Shown: positions 1 to 10,540 of the stretch, piece after piece
Position numbering within the stretch: the first letter of the stretch is position 1
How the letters are laid out: each line of letters starts with the position of its first letter
NCBI GenBank assembly: GCA_030053995.1
Contig: JASGCP010000003.1
Coordinates: forward strand, 1-50,091
Direction of reading: 5' to 3'
DNA length: 50,091 bases
From: Phycisphaerales bacterium
GTDB taxonomy: Bacteria > Bacteroidota > Bacteroidia > Chitinophagales > Chitinophagaceae
Program-made: the position numbers and the translations under genes
Notes under the pieces: model-generated
Database searches by the model: none
Seen by the model: the letters and a program-made list of their open reading frames with translations, nothing else
Told to the model about the DNA's origin: nothing

Positions 1-86
1 AAAATGACCTTATAAAATATCAAATTGTAGTTTTAAAAACCAATTCATTTCTACCGTTTTTACCCACTCAATTCGTCATAGAGCCA
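1..86. repeat. Right end of MITE-like repeat (truncated by window start)
   Basis: aaaatgaccttataaaatatcaaattgtag...tacccactcaattcgtcatagagcca is nearly identical to the right end of the full copy at 14350-14659. Confidence 0.85.
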
Positions 87-150
87 CTAAAACTCCTTTG
101 TAATCTTGTCGTTTTTTGGGTACGCTGGCTGTAAAAAATACGACTAACAC

Positions 151-1614
151 TTATTTTGATTTGGTGCTTCGTGCTTTATTACATTTTTTATTTGACGATG
201 GTTTTATATTTTTAACCATTTTGACAATAGCCGATACATGATTTAAAGCGGGGTGTTCGCCCATAAACTTCAGAGCAATTTTGGGATGTGTAACCGCTAT
301 TTTTTTAAAACATCGCAAAGCTTCAACATGCTTATTATTCATCAATAAACATAAGCTATAATATAGTTCTAAGATTGGATATTTTGATTTCGTTTTGGTT
401 ATAGCCATTTTACAGTATTTCAAAGCTCCTTTTGTATCCTTTAAAGAAATAGAACAATTAATGAGCAGAATCCATGACTTTAAAACTGTAGGCTTGAGCA
501 TCACTGATTTTAAAATATAGGATTGTGCCGTAGCAAATTGTCCCAATTGAATACAGCAATAACAGGCATGTAAATAAGCATTAGAATTTTGCTCGTCCAA
601 TGTTAATGTTTTTTCGAGATAATCTAATGCTTGGTTCCATTTTTTTAACAAGATATAACAAGTGGCTATTTTAAGCGTGCATATACTTTTATTTGGTTCC
701 AAGCGATGTGCTTGAATAAACACTTTTTTGGCTTCTTGTACTTTCTTAGTAGTAAGGTAGCATTGTCCTATTGTATAAAGCGTAGAATAAGACAAAGGTT
801 TTGCTTTGCCAAGGAGCTGTAAGGTAGCGACCGCCTGATCATAATGATGCAATTTTATGAGAACAACGGCTTTGGATTTAATAACATTGTCAAGTTCATC
901 ATTTAATGATAGGGCATAATTGTAAGCCTCCAAAGATTTTTCATACATTTCCAATTCATGAAAGCACATTCCCAAACTAACCCATGCATGCTCTTGGAAA
1001 GGATTTTTATCAACTACTTGCTGTAATATTTCTATCGCTTCTTCAACAGATTGATTAGCCCCTGCACAAAAAACGATATTATTCAATGCTACAAGATTAT
1101 TTTCATCGAGCAACAAAATATTTTTATACACAAGAAAAGCCTCGTGTTCTCGTCCATAATCATTATAAATTTTGACCATCTCTAACAGCCCGTGTATTTT
1201 TTCTTTTTTACTAACAGATAAATTGGCAATAGACATAATTTGCTGTTTACAATAGGTTGGCGATGCGTTACAGATAAGTCCCATTTCCACCCGCAGAATA
1301 TAAATAAGAATACATTGATTGTCTAACAAATAAACATTGTCTAATGTATCAGAAGCAACATCATATTGTTTGAGAGAAATTAATAAATCAGCTAGTGCAA
1401 TCCATATATCCGTATTATAAGGATAAAAAGCTAAGGCAATATGGCAGGCTTGAACTGCATCGTCCAATTTTTCATTGACATCAAAATAATCGATAATCTT
1501 GATAAATTCATTCTCAGACAAGACTTGCTGTTCTGTTTTATAACCACTTTGTAACAGCTTGTATGACTGTAATAGATTTTCAATGTCATCTAAAAAATCT
1601 TCACCTTGATTCAT
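151..1614 (-). CDS. Tetratricopeptide repeat protein
   Basis: ORF 151..1659 with multiple TPR-like repeats (e.g. AWVSLGMCFHELEMYEKSLEAYNYALSL). The likely start is the internal MNQGEDF. Confidence 0.85.
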   Translation of the reverse strand: MNQGEDFLDDIENLLQSYKLLQSGYKTEQQVLSENEFIKIIDYFDVNEKLDDAVQACHIALAFYPYNTDIWIALADLLISLKQYDVASDTLDNVYLLDNQCILIYILRVEMGLICNASPTYCKQQIMSIANLSVSKKEKIHGLLEMVKIYNDYGREHEAFLVYKNILLLDENNLVALNNIVFCAGANQSVEEAIEILQQVVDKNPFQEHAWVSLGMCFHELEMYEKSLEAYNYALSLNDELDNVIKSKAVVLIKLHHYDQAVATLQLLGKAKPLSYSTLYTIGQCYLTTKKVQEAKKVFIQAHRLEPNKSICTLKIATCYILLKKWNQALDYLEKTLTLDEQNSNAYLHACYCCIQLGQFATAQSYILKSVMLKPTVLKSWILLINCSISLKDTKGALKYCKMAITKTKSKYPILELYYSLCLLMNNKHVEALRCFKKIAVTHPKIALKFMGEHPALNHVSAIVKMVKNIKPSSNKKCNKARSTKSK

Positions 1615-1749
1615 AGAATAGTAAAGAATAAAAATATAAATTCGGCACAAAGGTATCAAATAGAAATGAAAATTACTTTTTTATTTCCTATTATACATCC
1701 TTATTTTAAAAAGAATGCCCCCTCGATATTTTTATTCTAAAACATCATC

Positions 1750-2292
1750 ATGGACAGTGTTATATGCTACCTTAGAAAAATACAAGAAGAAATAACCGTT
1801 AAAAATTTTTCAAATGCTTTCATTTATGCATCAAAAATTATTTTAGGTTTATGGATTACTAAAACAATCATGAGTGCATTAGGGATCGACTATATTTGGG
1901 CAATCATTTCAGTTGTAGTCGTAAGCGATCCCGATATAAAAAATGCTACTGAAAATATTATACTACGTATTATCAATACAATTTTAGGTTGTGGCATAGG
2001 GATGTTATGCGTATGGACACTCGGTACCAAAACCTATTCACTATTAACAGCCGTTTTCATAACGACAATTATAAGCCATTTATTTATGAAAAAGAAAAGT
2101 TGGCGTTTAGCACCAGCAACTTGTATTATTGTTTATATGGGCGTATTAGTAGGTGAAGCGAATAACAAAAGTCTATCACCTATTCACTTAGCCACCGAGC
2201 GCACCATTGAAATTATCGCCGGGTGCATTATTGCTTTAGTATTATCATTTATTTATTCACACATATCAATAAGACTATCAACAAAAAAATAA
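1750..2292 (+). CDS. FUSC/aromatic acid exporter-like small membrane protein
   Basis: Several hydrophobic helices; sequence resembles FUSC/ArAE-type N-terminal domains (WAIISVVVVSDPD...). Confidence 0.55.
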   Translation: MDSVICYLRKIQEEITVKNFSNAFIYASKIILGLWITKTIMSALGIDYIWAIISVVVVSDPDIKNATENIILRIINTILGCGIGMLCVWTLGTKTYSLLTAVFITTIISHLFMKKKSWRLAPATCIIVYMGVLVGEANNKSLSPIHLATERTIEIIAGCIIALVLSFIYSHISIRLSTKK

Positions 2293-2316
2293 AAATTGAT
2301 ATATGCCGTTATAAAA

Positions 2317-2946
2317 CTACAAAGAATTACTCCCATCGAGCACAGCAATATTAAAAAAATCATGTCCCTCTATAGTACCGGTTAATTGATCATTATGTTT
2401 ACAAGATCCAACCCCACTGGGCGTACCGGTAAAAATTAAATCGCCTACTTCTAAAGTAAAATAGATTGAACAGAAAGACACTATCGTAGCAAAATCAAAC
2501 AACATCAACCCAGTGTTACCCGACTGTACCGTTGCACCATTTTTGAGTAAAGAAAAGTTTATACTTGATAGTCTATCAGCCATGCTATGAAATGGTATTT
2601 TTTTACCGATTACGGCTGATCCATCAAAAGCCTTAGCTTTTTCCCATGGCAATCCTTTAGATTTTAATGTCGTCTGAATATCACGAGCGGTAAAATCTAT
2701 TCCTAGCGTTAATGAATCTACATAGCTTAACGCATCTTCTTTAGGTATAGCTTTGCCAACACGACCAATGCACAGCACAATCTCTACTTCATAATGAATA
2801 TCCTGACTAAAAGTTGGTAGGTGAAAAATCCTTGTTGTATTTAAAGCAGTAGCAGGTTTTAAAAAGATAATAGGTTCTTCGGGAACACGATTATTTAATT
2901 CTATAGCATGTTCAACATAATTTCTTCCAATACATAATATTTTCAT
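2317..2946 (-). CDS. Fumarylacetoacetate hydrolase family protein
   Basis: MKILCIGRNYVEHAIELNN..., HYEVEIVLCIG, GDLIFTGTPSGVG are typical FAH motifs. Confidence 0.92.
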   Translation of the reverse strand: MKILCIGRNYVEHAIELNNRVPEEPIIFLKPATALNTTRIFHLPTFSQDIHYEVEIVLCIGRVGKAIPKEDALSYVDSLTLGIDFTARDIQTTLKSKGLPWEKAKAFDGSAVIGKKIPFHSMADRLSSINFSLLKNGATVQSGNTGLMLFDFATIVSFCSIYFTLEVGDLIFTGTPSGVGSCKHNDQLTGTIEGHDFFNIAVLDGSNSL

Positions 2947-2976
2947 CGCACTAATTTATTATAAAAAATGACGCAA

Positions 2977-3813
2977 TCAATTATCAGACTTTTTCACAGA
3001 AACATAAACATCAATGGGCGTACCAGCAGGCGCCATGTTCACCGTTTTATTATCTGATAAAAATGGTGACTCCGACTGCCCCGTAACAATAATATTTTTT
3101 AACGAAATATCATTATTCAGTAAAGGTATAATACTACCCACATTAAATCCATTTTGTCTTATTAGATTAAGTGCATCGTACAAAGATAAACCAACTAACT
3201 GCGGAATACCAATTAACCGTCCTTTCCTGCCACTTCCTAAAACTAAATCTACTTTACTGCCAAGTGGAACGGGCGAACCACTAAGCACCGATTGCCCATT
3301 AATAATCTGATCCAAAACAATATTTTTACTATCGCCATCTCGGTAAAAAGTATCCCCTAAATTAAGATTCGCATTGTGCAATAATAAAATAGCAGTTTTA
3401 TATATTGAACTTTTCAAATTAGGCATATTTACCATCGGGGGGACTGGTTTATTAATTGTTATATTAACAATACGACCTACTTTAACAAGACTACCCGGTG
3501 CCGGATAAATTTGCACAACCCCTAATTTAGGATACTTGGGATCATAAATTGAATCCAAAACTTGCACATCAAATCCCATACTTGTTAACATAGATGTCGC
3601 CACTTCAGTATTAACCCCAACAACATTTGGTACCCTAATAAAAGAATGACTTTTCGTAATAAGGGGCAAGGTTGCAAAAAAAATTATAACCAACAAGATT
3701 GATACCATAACCACCAAAACAACATGAAACCAAAATTTATAAAATATCTTTTTTAAGTGCATAGTAAAAAGAATAATTTTAGCAATAATACAACTATCGA
3801 AGTGCATCCTCAA
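2977..3813 (-). CDS. PASTA domain-containing membrane protein
   Basis: N-terminal TM helix followed by repeated PASTA-like units (VPNVVGVNTEVATSMLTSMGF..., IPQLVGLSLYDALNLIRQNGF). Confidence 0.88.
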   Translation of the reverse strand: MRMHFDSCIIAKIILFTMHLKKIFYKFWFHVVLVVMVSILLVIIFFATLPLITKSHSFIRVPNVVGVNTEVATSMLTSMGFDVQVLDSIYDPKYPKLGVVQIYPAPGSLVKVGRIVNITINKPVPPMVNMPNLKSSIYKTAILLLHNANLNLGDTFYRDGDSKNIVLDQIINGQSVLSGSPVPLGSKVDLVLGSGRKGRLIGIPQLVGLSLYDALNLIRQNGFNVGSIIPLLNNDISLKNIIVTGQSESPFLSDNKTVNMAPAGTPIDVYVSVKKSDN

Positions 3814-4786
3814 TCAACCGATCATAGAAACTAGATAAAGTCATACCGGTAGCAAGAACTTGTTGCGGTACTAAACTAGTCGCCGTTAATCCTGGTATGG
3901 TATTGATTTCTAACATAACCCATTGCTTGGAAGCTACATCATGAATAAAATCAATACGAACCAATCCAGAACACTGAAAAGACTGATAAATAAATATAGC
4001 CAAACTGTTTAACGCCATCAATAACTGTTCATCCAAATGAGCCGGTGTAATCTCTTCACCTTTACCTGAGTATTTTTCATCAAAAGTAAAAAATGTACCG
4101 GTGCGGACTAACTCAGTAGGGGGCAGGGTTACAATATGAGCTTGATATTGGTAAACCCCAATTGTAAATTCCCTTCCTTCAACAAACTCTTCCACCAGTG
4201 CGGCATTATCACCTTGAAAAACTTTTGTTACCGCTGCCGTTATTTCAGTATCTGACCAAACTTTAGCAATACCCCCTAAACTACTCCCCCCATTAGTTGG
4301 CTTAACAATTAATGGAAACCTAAGATTATGCTTTATAGGAAACTTACACGAATCGCGATAAACAGAAATACTTGATGCTACGGCAATACCTAATGTTCGT
4401 GCACGGGCAACCGCATAACCCTTATTAAATAGTAAAGCAGACACCGAGGAACCAGAGCAAGTATAAGGCATGCCGATCATATCAAAATATCCTAACAACT
4501 TGCCATCTTCTGCAGGCGTGCCATGTAAACACATAAAAGCAAGTTGAAACATAATCCGTTTATCATCGATAATAACTGTAAAATCATTTTTATCAACGAC
4601 ATATTTTTCATTCTTATATAAACAAAACCAACCAGCCGTGTTAATATCAATTTTATACACATCATATTTATCTGAATTAAGCTCCGCTACAACACGATCG
4701 GCTGAGCGATAACTAATAACAGCCTCACCACTATACCCACCAGTAACTAAAGCGATATTTATCTTCATAAAGTAAAGATAACACAA
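3794..4786 (-). CDS. ddl: D-alanine--D-alanine ligase
   Basis: ATP-grasp motifs: LVTGGYSGEAVIS, CLHGTPAEDGKLLGYFDMIGMPYTCSG, PLIVKPTNGGSSLG, EINTIPGLT. Slightly overlaps the PASTA gene. Confidence 0.95.
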   Translation of the reverse strand: MCYLYFMKINIALVTGGYSGEAVISYRSADRVVAELNSDKYDVYKIDINTAGWFCLYKNEKYVVDKNDFTVIIDDKRIMFQLAFMCLHGTPAEDGKLLGYFDMIGMPYTCSGSSVSALLFNKGYAVARARTLGIAVASSISVYRDSCKFPIKHNLRFPLIVKPTNGGSSLGGIAKVWSDTEITAAVTKVFQGDNAALVEEFVEGREFTIGVYQYQAHIVTLPPTELVRTGTFFTFDEKYSGKGEEITPAHLDEQLLMALNSLAIFIYQSFQCSGLVRIDFIHDVASKQWVMLEINTIPGLTATSLVPQQVLATGMTLSSFYDRLIEDALR

Positions 4787-4890
4787 TTTTAAAGAATTAA
4801 TTGGGGCTGGTAAGCAATATAAATGATTAGCAGGCGACTATATACTTGAAAAAATAGACAGTTATGCATTTTGCACCGCCGTAAAGTGTA

Positions 4891-6585
4891 TCACATTTTT
4901 ACTGCAAATATTGATGACGGTTTTACCAAATAAAAAAAAGAATAAACAAACAAATGTAACAATCCAAAAAACAATAAAATATTTCTTAATACAAGGTTCA
5001 TGGGATTAGCGGATAAAACAATATAAAATAACACCAAACATAATAATATCAAACAAATAAGAATAGCCACTTTTGAAATTGTTAAAAAATTGTCTTTGAT
5101 AACACATTGTGTCAGTTCGATATGATGAAGGGTATTGTTATTTTTTATTTTTCTATAGAGTGTATAACACACGAAGAAATCAATACCCAAAAGTATCCAA
5201 ACAGCCAAACGGACCCATGCAAAAAAACCCAAAAAAGAAATAATAATCAAACAACATAATATGCCACTATAAGCTACAAAAGGCATAAGAGGGGCTCGGT
5301 AACAATTACTTGATTCTAACGCATGAACAGATTGCCGTTTTCTTTCCATGATGCACATAAAACAAGTTATAGCAAAAACAAATAAGGTGCCAATACTCAA
5401 TATTTCAGACATAAAATGAATCGTTGTAAAGCCCGCTAACAAAGACACCAAACAAGCAACCATAAAAATATTATAAATAGGCACATGTTTTATAGGGTGT
5501 ACTTTAGCAAAAATTGACGGCAATAATCGATCATTGCTCATAGCCAATAATATCCTAGACTGCCCCGATAGCGTAACAAAAATGCCACTAAAATAACCAA
5601 TTAAAATAGCGACATATAAACATATTTTACTATAAATAATAACGGGTAGCACCTTATCACCAACACGATAATGCCCAGCCAGATTCGTTAAAACAATATC
5701 AATGGGGGTTAAATTATTTTTTTTAAACTCCCCATAATGAACAACACCAATCATCGCTATTGTAAATAACAGATAAATAAGTGACACTAATCCAATAACC
5801 CAGAAAATAGACTTAGGCAAGGTCTTTACAGGATTTTTTGTTTCCTGTGCTAAAGAGGTTATCATATCGAATCCTAAGTACGCCACAAAAAAAATTCCTG
5901 CACCTTTTAAAATACCGCTGATGCCAAATTCACCCATAACACCTGTATTGGGGGGGATAAACGGTGTGAAATAATCCCAATGAATAAATCTACAGGTTAG
6001 CAATAAAAATGAGATGATGATGAATAACTTAATACAAACAAAAAAAACATTAACTTTGATAGACACCCTCGTTCCGAGGAAACAAATAAACATGACTATA
6101 AAAACAACCAAACTGGCGGGTAAATTAATATAACCGCCCTCTGTATGTGCATTAATCCAAGGGGATGAAATGTTAATAGGTGCATGAAATAATTGTAACA
6201 AAATTGAAAAATAACTACTCCAAGATAAACAAAGCAAAGCACAACCTATTGTATATTCGAGTATTAATATCCACCCAACTAAAAAACCTAACCATGTTCC
6301 TACCGTAATATGAGCATAGCTGTATGAGCTACCAGCGTACGGGAACTTACTGGATAATTCAGCATAGCAAAAAGCACAACAGAGGCAAGCCAAGGCAGAA
6401 AATAATAAAGAAATAATAACGCCCGGACCCGCATAATTACCAGCGATGAGTCCAGATAACGAAAATAAACCGGCACCAACAATACACCCAATACCAACAA
6501 CAATGAGTTGCTTAGAAGTAATAGACCGATCTAAAAGTTTTGTAGTACCCTTTGCCCCTAGATAATTTTCCTCCGTTACTAACAT
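4891..6585 (-). CDS. APC superfamily amino acid permease (CAT-like)
   Basis: About 12 or more TM helices; IVGAGLFSLSGLIAGNYAGPGVIISL and FVAYLGFDMITSLAQETKNPVKTLPKSI motifs. Confidence 0.9.
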   Translation of the reverse strand: MLVTEENYLGAKGTTKLLDRSITSKQLIVVGIGCIVGAGLFSLSGLIAGNYAGPGVIISLLFSALACLCCAFCYAELSSKFPYAGSSYSYAHITVGTWLGFLVGWILILEYTIGCALLCLSWSSYFSILLQLFHAPINISSPWINAHTEGGYINLPASLVVFIVMFICFLGTRVSIKVNVFFVCIKLFIIISFLLLTCRFIHWDYFTPFIPPNTGVMGEFGISGILKGAGIFFVAYLGFDMITSLAQETKNPVKTLPKSIFWVIGLVSLIYLLFTIAMIGVVHYGEFKKNNLTPIDIVLTNLAGHYRVGDKVLPVIIYSKICLYVAILIGYFSGIFVTLSGQSRILLAMSNDRLLPSIFAKVHPIKHVPIYNIFMVACLVSLLAGFTTIHFMSEILSIGTLFVFAITCFMCIMERKRQSVHALESSNCYRAPLMPFVAYSGILCCLIIISFLGFFAWVRLAVWILLGIDFFVCYTLYRKIKNNNTLHHIELTQCVIKDNFLTISKVAILICLILLCLVLFYIVLSANPMNLVLRNILLFFGLLHLFVYSFFYLVKPSSIFAVKM

Positions 6586-6640
6586 AAGTCAATTATTTAA
6601 TAAACCCCGAATAATATAATACTTCCAATAAAAATATTGG

Positions 6641-7957
6641 TTATTTAGCTGAATGCCTAAAAAAATAACGAAGCGTGATAAAAACAAGAAAAAATAATAC
6701 TAAGGTAAAAAAGTATAATATGCTTAAATAAGCATTTAATAATACAATTTTAACTATTGAGCCCCCTATTAAAATCAATACAATAATTGGTAAATATGGA
6801 TAAAAAGGAACTTTAAATGGTCTTTTCAAATTGGGCTCCGTAATGCGTAGCCTAATGAGTGCTAGCACCGAGAAGAAATATAAAACTAATGCACCGAGTA
6901 CTGATAGTATGATAATTGTTTCCGTAGTACCAGAAATAATGATCACGATACCTATTAAGGTATTAAGGAGAATAGCATTTACCGGTGTTTTAAAAAGCGT
7001 ATTAGTCCGTTTTAAAAAAGACGGTGCAAAACCAATTCTACTCAATCCAAATAACAATCTGCTATTAGATAACATTAAGCCATTAAAAGATGCTAATAAA
7101 CCAATCAACCCCATTAAAGAAATAACGACACAATGCCAAGAAAGTTCATTGTAAATTTGTGGATATAAACTATCTAATAAAGGGGCATCACTAATGACAT
7201 TGTGGTTAAGATAAATAACATTCAGTGGTCCAGCAATACCAATACTAAAAAAATAAACTAAAAAAAATAATCCAATTAATAAGGTGATAGAAATTAAAAA
7301 CGCTTTAGAAATCGATTTCTGGGGATTGGCTACATCCTCGGATAAGTTAGCCAATGAATCAATGCCTAAAAATATCCATATCGCAAAAGGAAGTGCACCG
7401 GTTAAACCCTGTAAACTAAGTTTTGGCAACGATGCGTCTGTTTTTAAAAAAGAGTCCCATGAGAAATGTCTCATGCTAACGAAACAGTAAAAAAAAAGCC
7501 CGAGCAATGAAACACATGCTACAATGACTTCAAATGTCGATGAGAAACGAATGCCGGAAATATTAATGAGTGCAAAAAATATATAAACAGCGATTGAAAA
7601 ATGCACAATCGGTATAAAATGAAACAGCATGTTAAGATAGGTGCCGATAGCAATAGCAATGGCGGGCAATGCTAAATTCAATTCTACAAATTGTGCATAA
7701 CCCGTGCAATAAGAAATAACCTTACCAAAAGCTCTATTGGTAAAATCAACGCCTCCCCCAACCTTAGGAATAGCAGATACTAATTCAGTATAGCAAAAGC
7801 AAAACAACAAAAATAAAATAGACACCAATACAACGGCTAATAACATGCCGTAGGTTCCGCCTTTCAGGACACCAATGTTCCAACCAAAATAAAAACCACT
7901 AATAACACAGCCTATCGCTATCGTTACAAGATGAAAGGTTGATAACTTTTTATTCAA
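6641..7957 (-). CDS. APC family amino acid permease
   Basis: TM-rich ORF with FAIWIFLGIDSLANLSEDVANPQKSISKAF, characteristic of APC transporters. Confidence 0.88.
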   Translation of the reverse strand: MNKKLSTFHLVTIAIGCVISGFYFGWNIGVLKGGTYGMLLAVVLVSILFLLFCFCYTELVSAIPKVGGGVDFTNRAFGKVISYCTGYAQFVELNLALPAIAIAIGTYLNMLFHFIPIVHFSIAVYIFFALINISGIRFSSTFEVIVACVSLLGLFFYCFVSMRHFSWDSFLKTDASLPKLSLQGLTGALPFAIWIFLGIDSLANLSEDVANPQKSISKAFLISITLLIGLFFLVYFFSIGIAGPLNVIYLNHNVISDAPLLDSLYPQIYNELSWHCVVISLMGLIGLLASFNGLMLSNSRLLFGLSRIGFAPSFLKRTNTLFKTPVNAILLNTLIGIVIIISGTTETIIILSVLGALVLYFFSVLALIRLRITEPNLKRPFKVPFYPYLPIIVLILIGGSIVKIVLLNAYLSILYFFTLVLFFLVFITLRYFFRHSAK

Positions 7958-7986
7958 AAAATAGTTATTTATAATTAATTGAAAAA

Positions 7987-9381
7987 TTATTTCTTGAACT
8001 GGTACGCTTTAGGTTTAGTTAGTGCCCTAATACCTATTGAGGATAAAACATGTCCAATACCTGATTGTTTTCTACCGCTCCATGGCACCCAAGGTTTCAC
8101 CCGCTCGCAACAATTATGGTATATAGTACCTACTTCCAATTGTTGCAATATTTTTAAAGCACGCGTTTGGTTATCAGAAAAAACGGCTGCGGTTAAACCA
8201 TATTCCGTATCCGCCATTAATGAACATGCTTCCGTATCAGTAGCAACTTTTGCAATACCAACAATAGGCCCAAAAGATTCTTCACGCATAACGGACATAT
8301 TTTGCGTAACATTTACTAAAACAGTAGGCTCAAAAAAATACCCACCAGCATGTATTTGTGGCTGATGCTGAACCGTAGCAATTCCACCACCACACAAAAC
8401 AGTAGCACCCTTATCAACTGCATCTTTAACTTGTTTCTCGAGCACCGTTAATTGTTGCTGACGCGACAAGGGACCTAAGTAAGTATCGTCCTTAGTTGGA
8501 TCACCCATTTTATAACGCTTAACTTCTTGCACAAAACGACGGACATAATCATCATAAATTTTCTCGTGAACATATATTCGTTCTACCGAACAACAGCTTT
8601 GTCCTGTATTATAAAAAGCACCGTCAGCCGTAACAGCTACTACCTCATCTATATTTTTAATATCCTCACAAATATAAACAGGATCCTTCCCCCCCATCTC
8701 CAGCTCACAGGTTACTAATTTGTTTGCAACTTTCTCATATATGAACTTCCCCGTTTTAGATGATCCTGTAAAATAATATCCATCGAAGGGCAAAGAAAGT
8801 AAAGCTTCGCCAACAGGCTGTGCACCAATAGCTATTTGAAAAGCCGATTGCGGCACCCCAGCTTGATAGAACAACTCTTGAATTTTTAAACCGGTTAAAG
8901 TAGTATATTCACTGGGCTTGTACATTATGGCATTGCCGGCTAGTAACCCCGGTACAATCACATTGGCACCTACCGAATAAGGGTAATTCCAAGCAGAAAT
9001 ATGGCAAATAACTCCTTTCGGCTCGTAAACAATCTTTTCATACCATTCATTCGTATCATGAACGATTTCGTCCATTAAATATCGTTGTGTATTTTTGCAA
9101 AACCACTCTGTTGTAATATTAGCAATTGCTTCAATTTCAGCAAGTGCTTGTTTAATAGGCTTACCCATCTCCTGCGTTAGTATGCTTGCCAATTCTTGTT
9201 TATGATGTATCAGCAACTCTTTCCATTTTGTCAAAATAGCAATCCGATCAGTAATGGGTACATTTTGCCAATCTTTTTTACCATTTTTTAATTGATTAAA
9301 TTTATGAGCTAAACTTTCGGAGGTGTCAGTCTCAATGGTTTTTATTAATAAACCATTAGCTGGATTTATAATTTTCAACAT
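7987..9381 (-). CDS. NAD(P)-dependent aldehyde dehydrogenase family protein
   Basis: ALDH motifs: SAWNYPYSVGANVIVPGLLAGNAIMYKPSE, FTGSSKTGK, ELEMGGKDPVYI, NTGQSCCSVERIYV. Confidence 0.93.
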   Translation of the reverse strand: MLKIINPANGLLIKTIETDTSESLAHKFNQLKNGKKDWQNVPITDRIAILTKWKELLIHHKQELASILTQEMGKPIKQALAEIEAIANITTEWFCKNTQRYLMDEIVHDTNEWYEKIVYEPKGVICHISAWNYPYSVGANVIVPGLLAGNAIMYKPSEYTTLTGLKIQELFYQAGVPQSAFQIAIGAQPVGEALLSLPFDGYYFTGSSKTGKFIYEKVANKLVTCELEMGGKDPVYICEDIKNIDEVVAVTADGAFYNTGQSCCSVERIYVHEKIYDDYVRRFVQEVKRYKMGDPTKDDTYLGPLSRQQQLTVLEKQVKDAVDKGATVLCGGGIATVQHQPQIHAGGYFFEPTVLVNVTQNMSVMREESFGPIVGIAKVATDTEACSLMADTEYGLTAAVFSDNQTRALKILQQLEVGTIYHNCCERVKPWVPWSGRKQSGIGHVLSSIGIRALTKPKAYQFKK

Positions 9382-9511
9382 AATACTTTGTTTAACATAT
9401 TAAAAAATATCAAAATATATTTTCAGCGTTAGCAATTCTTTCACAAAGATATAAGAATTAATACATATAATCTACATATTTGTAAGTAGCTCGATTGTAA
9501 AAAAAAGGTAA

Positions 9512-10510
9512 TTATCGTACGCGTTTTTCTATTTCTTCCGATACATTCAGAAATAAAAAATCAGGAAATTGATTGAGAAATTTTGTAGCCGTGTAACACA
9601 TCTTTTTTTGGAGGGTATGAGCAAGTTCAATCGTTATCAACGGAGGGCGCCTTTTTATCTTCGATATGATGGTGCCGATGACTGCTATGGTGAAGAGTAA
9701 GAAATTAGGCACTGGTTTCATTGATGTGGTACCCTTTTTGTTTGCTATACTAAAAAGTTCTTGATAGGTTAAATTCTGTGCATTAAGAATAAATCGCTCA
9801 TTTTGAATAATACTATTCATGAGCATTATTAACGCCTTTGCAACATCTTGTACCATAATAAATCCTGAAGCACCGGCAGGATAAAAAAAATGTTTTTTGA
9901 GTAAATTCATAGATAAATCCGGTGCCTTATTGCTATAACCTATAATGACTGATGGATTAACAACCACTACGGATAACCCTTCTGCTACACCACGCCACAC
10001 TTCTAATTCAGCTAAATATTTTGTTTCTGCATAAATGCCCCTGATTAATTTAGGTCGCGTAGTAGTCTGTCCCTCTGACAAAGGCTCATTATCTATCGAT
10101 GTTGTATCCAGCGTAGCTACTGAACTCACAAAAACTAATTTTTGTATTTTATGTTGCAGACTCATGTCCACAATATGTTTTGTACCCTTCACATTGGTGT
10201 CATACATTTTTTCATAATTATTCTCGGTCAGCGATACAAAAGCTGCGGTATGATAAACATGTGTAACACCAATGAATACAGCTTTTATATCTGCCAAATC
10301 ACGAATGTCAGCATAAATCCATTCTAGTTTAGGATGTTGCATTTCAGGGATACGGCGCTTGTGGTATAAAGCACGAATCATGCCTACGGATGTTAAATCG
10401 CCTTGTAACAATTGCTTAATTAACTCGGTACCGAGAAAACCACTTCCCCCAGTTACTAAAATAACAGACGGCTTATCAAACTTATTGAGATGTTGGGTTT
10501 GTCCTTGCAC
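9512..10510 (-). CDS. NAD-dependent epimerase/dehydratase family protein (extended SDR)
   Basis: ILVTGGSGFLGTELIKQLL Rossmann motif; YAETKYLAELEVWR (YxxxK). Confidence 0.92.
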   Translation of the reverse strand: MQGQTQHLNKFDKPSVILVTGGSGFLGTELIKQLLQGDLTSVGMIRALYHKRRIPEMQHPKLEWIYADIRDLADIKAVFIGVTHVYHTAAFVSLTENNYEKMYDTNVKGTKHIVDMSLQHKIQKLVFVSSVATLDTTSIDNEPLSEGQTTTRPKLIRGIYAETKYLAELEVWRGVAEGLSVVVVNPSVIIGYSNKAPDLSMNLLKKHFFYPAGASGFIMVQDVAKALIMLMNSIIQNERFILNAQNLTYQELFSIANKKGTTSMKPVPNFLLFTIAVIGTIISKIKRRPPLITIELAHTLQKKMCYTATKFLNQFPDFLFLNVSEEIEKRVR

Positions 10511-10540
10511 AGTTTTGTCTTTTTATCTCTAAAAATAATA

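Noticed and set aside
7979-8365. 128-aa plus-strand ORF overlapping the aldehyde dehydrogenase
   Set aside because: Antisense to a clear ALDH; no recognisable motif.
4891-9381. Two amino-acid permeases plus an aldehyde dehydrogenase as a novel catabolic operon
   Set aside because: Gene adjacency is plausible but all three families are common and no pathway-specific enzyme is present, so there is not enough evidence for a specific system.
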